NCBI GenBank assembly: GCA_951394045.1
Contig: OX595986.1
Location: 2,137,534-2,201,533, forward strand
Reading direction: 5' to 3'
From: Nitzschia sp. DOCU1
Taxonomy: Eukaryota > Bacillariophyta > Bacillariophyceae > Bacillariales > Bacillariaceae
Length of the DNA stretch: 64,000 bases
The notes beneath the pieces are model-generated. The model was given only the letters and a program-made list of their open reading frames with translations, was not told the origin of the DNA and ran no database searches. The translations under genes were made by a program, and so were the position numbers. This document shows, piece by piece, positions 34,252-44,171 of this stretch (positions are counted from its first letter, which is position 1; the number at the start of each line of letters is the position of its first letter).

Positions 34252-35015
34252 TCCTCCCTCTGCGCTTCGACTGGGTGATCGACTTCGAACACAATTTTCT
34301 CCCAATCTTCTCTGATACGCAAATTCCCATTTCGCACTCTCTCTGCAAATTTAGAGTGCAGCTTCTCTGGAAGATTCTTCGTCATCAAGTCGCTTTCGTT
34401 TTCATCTGTTCTCACATAGGCGGGGACAATCTCTTTCCTGTTGTAGAGTGTTCGTATGAAATGATGTCTGACCTCAATGTGCTTGGTCCGGCTACCGACC
34501 GATGGATTCTTGATGAGGAAGATGCATCCTGTGTTGTCCTCCATCAAGATTCCTGGTTTCTCCACGTAGAAAATTTCGTCCAACAACATCATCAAGAATC
34601 TTGCTTCGCATGCCGCCAAAGCTGCACTGACATATTCGGCCTCGGTGCTGGACAGTGTGACGATGTGTTGTGTTTTGCACAGCCAGCTCACAAGCATCCC
34701 TCCGAGAGTATGTAGGTTCCCAGATACACTTTTTCGATCGTCTTTGTTTGTCGCGTAGTTTGAATCCGCATCGCATTGCCTTGGGCTTTCGAAAGATTAG
34801 TTTCAACTTGTCCTTGTGCTTCCATATGAAACCAACGAATCGTTCCAACTCTTTCCAATGATCTTCGTTCGGATTTCCAAATTGTCTTGCCAATTCCCCC
34901 GCTGCATTCGCACCTTCCGGCAACAACTTGCAGACCAGGTAATTGATCTTCCCGACGATCGTTCTGTAGTCTGTCGCATTAAGTGGCTTGTCTTCCTTGT
35001 TCTTCTCCAACAAAA
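34239..35015 (-). pseudogene. Copia pol 3' part: end of reverse transcriptase and RNase H, frameshifted
   Basis: Minus-strand frame 35013-34492 begins with the RT segment NKEDKPLNATDYRTIVGKIN and then loses the true frame at about 34,755-34,775, after FRKPKAMR. The correct frame resumes with DSNYATNKDDRKSVSG and runs through SWLCKTQHIVTLSSTEAEY (RNase H) to the stop inside the LTR at 34239. The break looks like a small deletion that also changes frame. The upstream part of the gene lies beyond the inserted Gypsy element. Confidence 0.85.
34792..35015 (-). repeat. 224-bp Copia flank duplication, left copy
   Basis: The same Copia RT sequence occurs at 45868-46091 on the other side of the Gypsy element. 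Two differences were found in 224 bp, both CpG versus TpG. It acts as an abnormally long target-site duplication. Confidence 0.9.
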
Positions 35016-35429
35016 AACGTTAGAACGTTGTAACATTGCAACGTTAGAATGTTCGAACGATGAGTACACACAATGGCCTACGTGTAGTACCAACATACCT
35101 TAGATATATACCTGCTGACGTCGACTTGGTCGAACGCCCGTGGACGCACGGACGGACGGGCAAGGCCGGCGCGGCTGACGAGCAATGACGACGACAACGG
35201 CGAGCGCGGCGAGCCGTCGACGTCTACTACTGAACTAGGAGTTCCAACGGTATCTAGCTATAGACCTTGAAGAGATCCGAGAAGCTAGATCAGTGGGAGT
35301 TGCATCCAACACATACCGGATGCATTGAGGAAAGACTCCGGTGATCTAGGAGCGATAGAATCAGCGATAACTTTAGATCTCACAATTATTTCCACTACAA
35401 CTATTTCATCGTACTTTCAGCGTAGTGCA
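35016..35429 (+). repeat. 5'-truncated 5' LTR of Gypsy element 1
   Basis: 414 bp; lacks the first 43 bp (TGCAGTACACTAG... onward) present in the 3' LTR and in the second Gypsy copy. Ends GTAGTGCA. Differs from the 3' LTR at five positions, all CpG versus CpA. Confidence 0.9.
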
Positions 35430-35430
35430 C

Positions 35431-35442
35431 AGTGTTAACACT
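35431..35442. other. Perfect palindrome at the Gypsy primer-binding position
   Basis: AGTGTTAACACT is a 12-bp palindrome one base from the end of the 5' LTR. The second Gypsy copy has the same at 63404-63415. Confidence 0.7.
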
Positions 35443-35466
35443 CCACGTTACACGCGTGAGCTAAAG

Positions 35467-36648
35467 ATGAAGATTGCAAACAGCATCCCGAAGAAGACCG
35501 CTGCCGAGAAGCAGGGTTTCAAATCAGCACCGGTCAGCATCGAAAGACCCGAGCCGAAGGAGCTCAAAGACGGGGCGTACAGTCAATATGACTTGCGTAT
35601 CGACCCAAAGGACAAAAAATCGTTGACGCGACGCGTCAAACAACCGCATTTCACGGAAGGAACACCCGAAGAGTGGTTCCTTTTCCTCATCGGACTTAAG
35701 GATGTGATCGCGGGTCAGGACCTAACTACGGGACCTCAGAAATTTGCATTAACACACAATTTGCTGAAAGGCCAGGTATTGGCTGCGTTCAACGCGAAGG
35801 CCTCGGAACTCGAAGCCGAAACTCCTGAGACTTTCGAGAAAAGTTTGCACGCGGTTACGGCGTATGTTCTCCCAAAACGCGCGGTGCAACTTCAAAAACG
35901 CTATATGCGTCGGATCTGCCGAAAGCCCCCGACGATGACAATGAAGGCGTATGTGGCTCGGCTCCGCGAGCTAAAGGAGTACCTCGCGCTATTCGACGAG
36001 AAAGGCGAGAAAAACAAAATTCCCGACGACGAGCTCATGGAGAATTGCGAGTTTGGAATCCCCGCCAAGTGGCGCAAAGAGATGATCCTACAGGGATTCG
36101 AGCCCGTGGACCACACGGTTCAAGACTTTGTAGACTTCTGCGAACGGCTGGAAGCTACCGAGGAGATCAATGAAGCCCTCAGTAAGAAGGCGGACAACAA
36201 CGGCAAGTCGAATGACGAAAAACCCTCGAAGAGGAAGCGCGGAGGCCCGAGAACGGGAACCGACGGTAAGGCCAAGTATGATTGTCTTTATCATGGCGCT
36301 AACAACACCCATGCTACCCACGATTGCCTTATTTTAAAGGATCAAGCAAAGAAGATGGCGGCTGCCCATTCGAACGTCGCAGGTCGTTTCAAAAAGGCCC
36401 ACTTCGAAAACAAAACTTGGCGCCGCAGCGACAGCGATAGTGATGGCGAAAAGAAGAAGAAAACAGGCGAGCTTCATGCCTACATCAAGTCGATGGTCGA
36501 AAACGCGGTCAAACAATCTGCGAAGAAGCGCAAGGCCGAAGACCCTCCTTTGATGGATAATTTTAATTACGATATGGATGATCTCAATGGCATCGATTTC
36601 GACAAACTCAGTGTCAGCAGCAGCGACAGCGACACCGACATGAATTGA
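35467..36648 (+). CDS. gag: Gypsy Gag protein
   Basis: 393 aa from the ATG at 35467, starting MKIANSIPKK. It forms the nucleocapsid/virus-like particle of the retrotransposon. A retrotransposon-gag core is seen (EEWFLFLIGLKDVI, LKEYLALFDEKGEK, AKWRKEMILQGFEP). Instead of a standard CCHC knuckle it has a CLYHGANNTHATHDC zinc-binding-like motif near residues 275-290, then an acidic/basic Ser/Asp C-terminus. The frame is intact. Pol begins about 50-100 bp downstream in another frame, so it may be reached by frameshifting, reinitiation or a separate transcript. The same gene, nearly identical at its start, is present at 63440. Confidence 0.9.
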   Translation: MKIANSIPKKTAAEKQGFKSAPVSIERPEPKELKDGAYSQYDLRIDPKDKKSLTRRVKQPHFTEGTPEEWFLFLIGLKDVIAGQDLTTGPQKFALTHNLLKGQVLAAFNAKASELEAETPETFEKSLHAVTAYVLPKRAVQLQKRYMRRICRKPPTMTMKAYVARLRELKEYLALFDEKGEKNKIPDDELMENCEFGIPAKWRKEMILQGFEPVDHTVQDFVDFCERLEATEEINEALSKKADNNGKSNDEKPSKRKRGGPRTGTDGKAKYDCLYHGANNTHATHDCLILKDQAKKMAAAHSNVAGRFKKAHFENKTWRRSDSDSDGEKKKKTGELHAYIKSMVENAVKQSAKKRKAEDPPLMDNFNYDMDDLNGIDFDKLSVSSSDSDTDMN

Positions 36649-38895
36649 CGGCGTGAGCCGGTTACTACGTGTGAATACAATAATATTAATAGTGACAAAT
36701 TGAACAATTACACTAGTTTTGTCCATAGGGACGATGTCCAATATATGGAATCATTCTACAATAGCAATGGCGTTTCAAGCGTAACACCAAATTTGCAAAA
36801 TTCACACGCAGGGCGATCTCGAAGTTTCAGCTCTCTCGATGCATGTCTGGCGGAAGCACAGCGCGAGCGCGAGCTTTACTTATTGAACACGATTCGAGGT
36901 AGTCGAACTGTAGGCTCAAACAAACGACAAAAATCCAGTCATCTAGTACCTATCACGTTTGCACGTGTTAACCAACGCGGCGGACGTCGGCAACAAGTAG
37001 TAACCGTCAAGGCACTTCTTGACTCTGGCGGTAGTGGCTGTCTCTGGAAGAAGAGCAGTGCTAGCAAACTAAAAATAAAGACCCAAAAAGCGACTACTGT
37101 ATTCACGACTATGAGCGGTAGCTATAAGTGTACTGAACGCGTGACCACGCAACTCAGTCTACCAGAACTACACGACGATCGATTGATCGAGTGGGATTTT
37201 CACCTAGCAGATGATCTAGGTAACTACGATATGATTATAGGCAGAGACCTCATGCAAGAGCTAGGTCTCGTGATCGACTTCAAAGCTATGGAAGTAGAAT
37301 GGGACGATGCACGTATGCCAATGAAAGAAATAGATGCGACGGCGGTGACGTCGTATCATGTACATGAACGCGGACACGTCGATGAGATGTCGGACCGTGT
37401 CAAGGAAATTCTCGACGCCAAGTACGAGAAAGCCGATGCACGTAGCATCGCTAGAGAGCAAACTCACCTTAGTAAGGATGAGCAGAGTAAGCTAGAACAG
37501 CTACTGACAAAATACCAGACCCTATTCGATGGTACCCTCGGCCGATGGCGTGGGGCCCCCTATGATATTGAACTAGTAGAAGGTGCAAGGCCGTACCATG
37601 CTAGAGCGTACCCTGTACCGAAAGCGTACGAGCGCACTCTCCGCGATGAAGTCGAACGACTCTGTCAAGTCGGAGTACTCAAAAAGGTGAACCGCTCCGA
37701 ATGGGGTGCACCCACCTTTATCATCCCCAAAAAGGATGGAACAGTTCGATTCATCAACAACTTCAGAGAATTGAACAAACGGATTAAACGCAAGCCGTAT
37801 CCAATCCCGAAGATTCAGGACTTACTGATGAAGCTAGAAGGTTTTCAGTACGCGACGAGTCTCGACCTCAACATGGGTTATTACCACATAGAGTTAAGCC
37901 CAGATAGTAAGAAGCTATGTACTATCGTACTACCTTGGGGTAAGTACGAGATGCAACGCTTGCCGATGGGACTCTCGAATAGTCCCGACATTTTCCAAGA
38001 GAAAATGGGCACCCTCTTTGAAGATCTAGAGTACGTACGAGTGTACATCGACGATCTACTAGAACTAACTAAAGGCAATTTTGATGACCACCTAGAGAAA
38101 CTAGAAGTCATTTTCAAACGTCTAAAAGACACCGGCCTCAAGGTGAACGCCCGGAAGTCCTTCTTCGCCCGTGGCGAACTGGAATACCTTGGGTACTGGA
38201 TAACACGAGATGGAATCCAACCAGTCGCAAAGAAAGTAGAGGCTATTCATGCCATGAAGGCACCTACTAACAAACGCGAGCTCCGCAAATTCATAGGCGT
38301 AGTTAACTACTATCGCGACATGTGGATTCGCCGCTCTGAAGTTTTAGCCCCACTGAGTGCGCTAACTTCTAAAGAAGCCAAATGGCAATGGGGTCCGGTC
38401 AAGCAGAATGCTTTCGACACGATGAAACGAATTATAAGTAAGCAGACACTACTAACATACCCCGATTTCAACATACCATTCGAGATACACACCGATGCTA
38501 GTCATACTCAGCTAGGTGCAGTGTTATCGCAATGCGGGAAACCGATTGCGTTCTATAGTCGAAAATTGAACCCGGCGCAAACGCGCTATACTACGACGGA
38601 ACGAGAGCTTATAGCTATCGTCGAAACACTTAAAGAATTTCGCAATATCCTTTTGGGACAGCAAATCAGAGTCTTCACAGACCATAAAAAGCTTACGTAT
38701 AAAGAATTTAATACGGAGCGCGTCATACGTTGGCGCCTCTTAATTGAGGAGTTTGGCCCCAAGCTGGTCTACATCAAGGGCGAACACAACGTCGTTGCGG
38801 ACGCACTTAGTCGACTCGACCTCGACGATAGAGCTTTCCCCGAATCTCACTTAACCCCAATTAGTTTCCGGGTCTATGTGGACCCTATCTCTTAA

Positions 38896-40187
38896 TCGGA
38901 TTAATCAGTGAATCAGACCATGATTCACAAACTGTGATGGATATTTCTTACGATCATTGTCGTTCTCATTGATGTCGTATGGCATGAATAATTCCACAAA
39001 TTCTGCAGGGTGAGAATCGTGGGTCAGGGTAACAATTGGGGTTGGCTCGCCCTTGATTCTCACTACCTTTTCCATCCCAGGCAGGCCATTGCGACGAATC
39101 TTCTTTCTTTCTGCAGTGCCAGCAAAGACTGGAACATCAAATTTTTGGTCAAATTTCTTTTTTATGAATGCTGTTTCATAATTGCTATCGTCTGTGGGTG
39201 CCCTTGGATTTTTGAACCCCAGATTCACAGGACAATCAACTGTTTCATCGCTTGGAAGAAGTTCAACCCAATGCGACCCAGGTGGAAATCCCTTCAACTC
39301 TTTTTCTTTTGAATGCAATAATCCGGGAAAAACAGGAGCTTCAGCAAGGACAGCCGCCTTCAGAAGCTCTCTCAGCTGCATTTTAGTGCCTCTGGATAGC
39401 TTCCTCCGGATTTTGAGCTCATCTCGGAGCTCAGCTACTTTCATTTTGTTGATTTGATCTTCAGTCAGATGGACTGGAGATGCATTTGTGGGATTTTCTT
39501 CGCCCAAGTCAGCGGCCACACCAACTTCTTCTTCATCTGTCTCGACTTCATCACTGACAGCATCCATGAATGGGCCGAGTTGCCCATCAGAATCATATCC
39601 ATCCTCAAACCGGGCCTCGTTGGTGGCAAAAGTGGCTGACATTTGAATGCCACGAGGTGATGAAAGCAATGAACGCTTTCTAACTCCTGGGCTTCGGAGC
39701 GATTGACGAACACCATTTCCAAACAGCTCCCGTGGTGTGTTGGCGGAACCATTGCCTTCTCCCGACGACGCATGGGCGGTATTTATATTAATACCGATAT
39801 CTGGGTCAACTGGAGTTACAAATTCCTCCATTTCATCCTCTGGCGATGCTTCCGCTCCATTTCTTTTTGCAGCTGAGTCCATTGTAGTAGTGTTGAGAAG
39901 GTATTGTAGGTAGCTGTTGATTTCAGTTGAGTCTGCAAGAATGGTGGCCAATGTAGCCGGTTCGGGAAATGTGAATCAGGGCTCGCCGCGGCGCGCACTA
40001 ACTACTTGGATTTATCAAAACTACTGGCCAGGAATCGTTTTAAGGATGACACGTCCCATATGACTTCTATGCTTTTGATGATGCTGATTCCGAATCTTTG
40101 GTCAGTTAGTAGGTATTGTTAGAACATTGGTGTTCTAGTAGCTACCAAAGATGGGTGTATGTGAATCACGGTCTGATTCACATCCTA
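38896..40187 (-). mobile_element. piggyBac-like element B, nested in element A
   Basis: Flanked by TTAA at 38892-38895 and 40188-40191. The ends are inverted repeats: T-C/A-GGAT, then GTGAATCAGACC and TGATTCAC on both sides (the left end has six extra bases). Each end also holds its own palindrome, GTGAATCA...TGATTCAC. Joining the flanks gives the palindrome CTATCTCTTAAGAGATAG as the insertion site. Size 1292 bp; contains one frame on the minus strand. Confidence 0.75.
38905..39882 (-). CDS. SAP-like domain protein, probably N-terminal remnant of a piggyBac-family transposase
   Basis: 325 aa from the first ATG at 39882 (the open frame extends to a TTG at 39951). An acidic Ser-rich N-terminus is followed near residues 140-180 by a SAP-like helix pair (LTEDQINKMKVAELRDELKI, then GTKMQLRELLKAAV), which binds DNA in other proteins. 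The C-terminus HPAEFVELFMPYD resembles the stretch that precedes the catalytic domain in piggyBac-family proteins, but the frame stops within 40 bp of the element end. So this looks like an internally deleted transposase that kept the DNA-binding part and could still bind element ends. Alternatively it is an independent accessory protein. Confidence 0.55.
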   Translation of the reverse strand: MDSAAKRNGAEASPEDEMEEFVTPVDPDIGININTAHASSGEGNGSANTPRELFGNGVRQSLRSPGVRKRSLLSSPRGIQMSATFATNEARFEDGYDSDGQLGPFMDAVSDEVETDEEEVGVAADLGEENPTNASPVHLTEDQINKMKVAELRDELKIRRKLSRGTKMQLRELLKAAVLAEAPVFPGLLHSKEKELKGFPPGSHWVELLPSDETVDCPVNLGFKNPRAPTDDSNYETAFIKKKFDQKFDVPVFAGTAERKKIRRNGLPGMEKVVRIKGEPTPIVTLTHDSHPAEFVELFMPYDINENDNDRKKYPSQFVNHGLIH

Positions 40188-40387
40188 TTAAGAGATAGCG
40201 TCTTTTGATGACCAATATGACTCATTATCAAGACTCTTAAAATGTCCACATAGCCTTATCTCGGCTTATTGCAAAGTCATAATTCACCTCCCTCCGACAT
40301 TTGCAACAAAGCATTTCCCACCACAACCACACAAACAAATGTATCATTACACCTCTTGCAACCTTGACTACCAACAACAACGACTAC

Positions 40388-40915
40388 ATGTCCGCCTCCA
40401 AACTCAATAGGGATGAGCTACGCAATGCCGAAATCGCATTGCACCTGAATGCCATGGAAGAGGCTTGGGATGCCTACCACGATGCCAAAATAAAGACTCA
40501 GGCTGACCACTCGGACGAGGCCCGTGAGGCAATGCAGCAATGCCTTGCCGACTACAATGCCTACCTGGAGGACGCACCAACTGATGCCTGCGATGCCTGG
40601 AAGAAAAAGAAACAAGTTCTATTCAGCTGCACCCTATGTCACCAAGTTCCCTGTTTCCTTGATCAGGTCAACCCTGACCTGAATAAAAGCAAAGACCTCC
40701 GGTTCTGCCTCATGGACCAGGGTTTGATGCTTCGGGATTCAGGATCTGACAACAGGCAGATCCGATTTCAGCTCTACAGGGCTGCCAGTAGGTTCTGCCG
40801 TGGCCTTCTTGGCAAAGGCAACCGCCAGCCTATGCCTAAGTGCGTCCATGCCATGATTCATGAGGAATTCCCTGCTAGTGATGGCGTGTACACCGGTTAC
40901 AAGGATACCAAGTAG
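40388..40915 (+). CDS. Unknown protein carried by piggyBac-like element A
   Basis: 175 aa from the ATG at 40388. No family recognised. The first 85 residues are charged and helical (RDELRNAEIALHLNAMEEAW), then FSCTLCHQVPCF gives a small Cys cluster, and FQLYRAASRFCRGLLGKGNR a basic region. It converges with the transposase remnant, their 3' ends being about 40 bp apart. It could be an accessory gene of the element or a captured fragment. Confidence 0.45.
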   Translation: MSASKLNRDELRNAEIALHLNAMEEAWDAYHDAKIKTQADHSDEAREAMQQCLADYNAYLEDAPTDACDAWKKKKQVLFSCTLCHQVPCFLDQVNPDLNKSKDLRFCLMDQGLMLRDSGSDNRQIRFQLYRAASRFCRGLLGKGNRQPMPKCVHAMIHEEFPASDGVYTGYKDTK

Positions 40916-40955
40916 AAACTACTCAATGTAAACTATATACTAACTTATGACATCT

Positions 40956-42973
40956 TCAAAGCAACTCATTGCCTGTGGCAGTATCTTGCGCCAGATCATG
41001 TAGTTCCCCAAGTTCTTTCAGAAGTTGGTGCACACTCATCCTCCTTTTTTTACCCCAGATCTGCCGACCTTCATCAGTCTTGACTATGTCGTGGCATGAC
41101 ATACAGTTTGGAAACAATGAATGAATCAGTCGTTCCTTCTCAGGTCTGTGTGCATGTACATGTACCTTGCATGTGCGACAGTACACCACCAACTTACGAA
41201 GGCCCGTATTGTCATTCTTCTTTTCTATCTGTGAGTCTGTCTTGCAGACAACACACCTCCCACTTTTATAGGTAGCGTCCACAAGTTCGCATTCTTCTCT
41301 TGCTGGTGCTGGTGTAGTATTCTTGTTTTCAACAGTCGTAGTGTCCACTGGATAGTCCAGAAAACGCTGGCTAATGTAATGGTAGAACTCATAGCGTTCC
41401 ATGTGTGCTCGTTCTCCAGACTCATCCGCATCAGCTGAAATGTTCCAGGCGATCAGCGAGTTCAGGACACATGTAACGATTATCCATCGATATGCATCGT
41501 TGTCCATAGACAGTGTCGTAGTCAATGCCCTTCCATTGATATACGCAGCACGATGCCCAAGAAGCGGTTCATCTCCCATGGTTTTATGTTTTCCCAATTG
41601 TCGCCACAGTAGCGTAGATTTCTATCAAGATTGGGCTTGATGAATTCCTTGAAGTATTGATTTGATTCTACACAAAGTTTCTGAACAAATTTCTCGGTGA
41701 GCCCTCCCGCTTTTTGCAAGCAATCCATTGGATTGCTAAATGTAACTCCAGGTCGCAAACCAGTTGGGCCTTCGTATAAATCAGGAACATTCTCTAGTAT
41801 TGCACCACCCTCTACCTCTTCAAAATTCCACTGTAGTTTCTTCAACAAGTCTGCTAACCCTTCCAATGGTAGTGCTGGATCACGCGGTACATCGTGAAAT
41901 AAAGAATCCTCATCCGAGTCATGACCCAATTCTATGTCAATCTCCTCTGGAATTGGTACCCAAGCGTCATCATCAGGATCTAATGTACCATCCTCTGACT
42001 TGGATTCCTGCATAGATGTGGCTGATCTCATTGATCGACTGTAGGTTGATTGCCGGTGTGACCGAGTGGAAACAGAACATTCAGCTGCAGTCATCAAGGC
42101 TGAACGAGCTAGCATGCGGACAGGGGTGGCAGGTATGGTTTCTTGAAAGGCAGTGGCAGTAGCAGGACGTGCAGCTGCAATTGGTACATTGCTTGTTGGT
42201 ACCGATCCAGTAACAGGAAAGGAGATTTCAAGAATTTGAGCTACACCTGAAGGATCAAGTGTGTCATAGTGCAACATAGCGGCCTTGAGCTGCTCTTTTG
42301 TTCTATTATCATTGGCATACCATTGGCGAAGCTGCTCTTTAATAACACTAGCTGGCATACCAATGGAGTGCATCTCCCAGTCAATCTTGTAGCGTCCATT
42401 GTTGCCATTGTTGCTTTTTTTGTTTGGACACTGGACGATAACCCCAACCAACGACCCATTGACACCATCAAGTGGCATTCCTGTTTTGGAGTACAATGTG
42501 CAGCTACCCACCAGCTTCCTTCCAGAAAACTTGATAGTCTTGCGACGAGTAACAGGATTGGATGGGTTGACAATGTTGACATCGACATCAACAGCAGGAA
42601 TTGCAGGAATTTCGTAGAATGATTCCGAATTGGGAATTAGATCAAATAATTCCGAATTTGGGACAGCGCGGATCTGAGACATGTCAATCCTCTGCCTTAC
42701 TACCTCAGGGACAGGAGGTGCAGTCCTGTGGGAATTTTCAACATTCGTGGGAGAGGTTGGGGGGGCTGACATGGTTGACTTGGAGGGTGAGGAATTTTTT
42801 GTGCGGAAGCCCCGACTTTCAGAGGTGCAGATGGAGGTAACTACTGCCGACGATGAATTTGCATCGGTGACATTTCCGATACGAAATTTCATGCTCTTTC
42901 TAACGGTGTACAGATTTGGGTGCGGGGGTTGAGTTAAGAGGGTGATAGGTCGCCCCAAAGTTATCTGGACCAT
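40956..42973 (-). pseudogene. piggyBac-like transposase, catalytic core deleted and frameshifted
   Basis: The N-terminal frame (42973-41522) has a disordered region, acidic stretch DPDDDAWVPIPEEIDIELG, and the start of the DDE domain: KLCVESNQYFKEFI, WENIKPWEMNRFLGIVLRI. The frame then shifts at about 41,530-41,560 and joins directly to the family C-terminus: NDAYRWIIVTCVLNSLIAWN and the zinc-binding tail CVVCKTDSQ ... VYCRTCKVHVH ... CMSC (frame 41597-40956). The segment with the catalytic aspartates, normally some 300 residues, is missing. Start may be ATG 42892 (MKFRIG) rather than 42973. The product cannot be catalytic. Confidence 0.8.
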
Positions 42974-43028
42974 ATAGCGTCTTGATAATTTATGTGGACC
43001 ATATGGTCCAGATAACTAATTGGCGTTA

Positions 43029-44171
43029 GGCCATTTCTATAGGGTATGGAAATCGCGCGGGGAAAGTGGAATTTCTTAGGTTTATGGGAGAACCCCCAAA
43101 ATATGGTTTCTATAGGACCGTGAAAACTGCCCCAAATGGAAATATCAGATTTTCAGACGGGACATTTTGAGTTTCCGTCCACATATTTTGATCAATATTT
43201 TCGGACGGATACCCGTGGAAATTTACCTCGGAATAGTTTGGTAGACCAATGAGATCGCTCCGTTTTTTGTGACGCCAGCATCAGCGACGGCCACGTCCAT
43301 CATCATCAACAACAACAATAACACAATACAACCCTCTTTCAACAACAGACAACACTCTATCCACTGGCATTGCAGCAGACGAGATGAGATTAAAATGATG
43401 AATGATGTCGTGATGATGATGGCCCTGCTGCTGCCGAATTGCCAAGTGTTCAACGAATGGCTTTTAAAATGTCGCCTTGTGTGTTGTTGCAAGGATTCCA
43501 TGGCAGTCAAGAAGAAGCAGTGCTGCTGCATTGCATCGACAGCAATTGACTAAATGCCACAGAGCATACCCAGCAATCAACAGCAGGAGCTACATCATAC
43601 GATAGTGAGAGTTGTTTCAGACGAAAAGGTATTTTCATTATTCTTCAGATGAAATGCTATCTGTCAGAGAACCACGGGGCTCTTCTTCGTTTCGAGTCTC
43701 TTTTGCTTGCTGTTCTCCAAGTTATCACTCTACCATGATGGCTTGCTTGGCAGCTTTTATTCTCTTCTTCCGCGTACCTAATAATCAGCCTGCAGCCAAT
43801 ATGAGGCCAGGATGCCTAATGGGAACGGAAGGACACTATGAATTCGTCCCAACAATGCTACGTTTGAAATGAATTGCAGGAATCTGTTGCGTCGGCTTCT
43901 GGGCTACCGGTAGTTCGATACAGGACCCTGGGATTTGACATGGAAGCAGACAACAGTTCGATGAGTAGCAGTAGAGACTCTATCAATAGCGACTGACTCT
44001 AGCTGGTATCGCACCATGACTTGCAGCTCCCGTAAATCCGACCAGTTTGGACCGCTATAGAAACGCGATTTTTGGCACCGCGGAAAGGGAAATATTGGTT
44101 CCGGGGACGGCCCCGCGCGCGGTAAATGCAGAATTCCCCCTTCGCGATTTCCATACCCTATAGAAATGGCC
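43029..44171. mobile_element. Harbinger-like MITE (1143 bp)
   Basis: Perfect 29-bp terminal inverted repeats begin GGCCATTTCTATAGGGTATG. They are flanked by 3-bp TTA at 43026-43028 and 44172-44174, the target duplication typical of PIF/Harbinger. No transposase; the frames inside (such as 43269-43553, made of CAACAA and ATG runs) are not gene-like. It sits exactly in the right-hand TTAA duplication of piggyBac-like element A. Confidence 0.85.

Larger units (their letters stand above)
38855..43025 (-). mobile_element. piggyBac-like transposon A inserted at TTAA in Gypsy pol
   Basis: Left TTAA is at 38851-38854; the right TTAA is formed by 43026-43028 plus 44175, split by a MITE. Ends are inverted: CCCCAATTAGTT on the left and CGCCAATTAGTT on the reverse of the right. 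A further inverted pair lies at the right end (AGTTATCTGGACCATAT and its reverse, 42957-43015). It carries a truncated transposase on the minus strand, an unknown plus-strand gene and the nested element B. Confidence 0.85.

Noticed and set aside
34087..34278. Short frame starting in the Copia LTR, repeated at 51065
   Set aside because: It is simply the LTR read in frame; the two copies diverge exactly at the LTR edge.
43269..43872. Frames of 86-102 codons inside the MITE
   Set aside because: Composed of simple-sequence runs on both strands and lacking any transposase feature.
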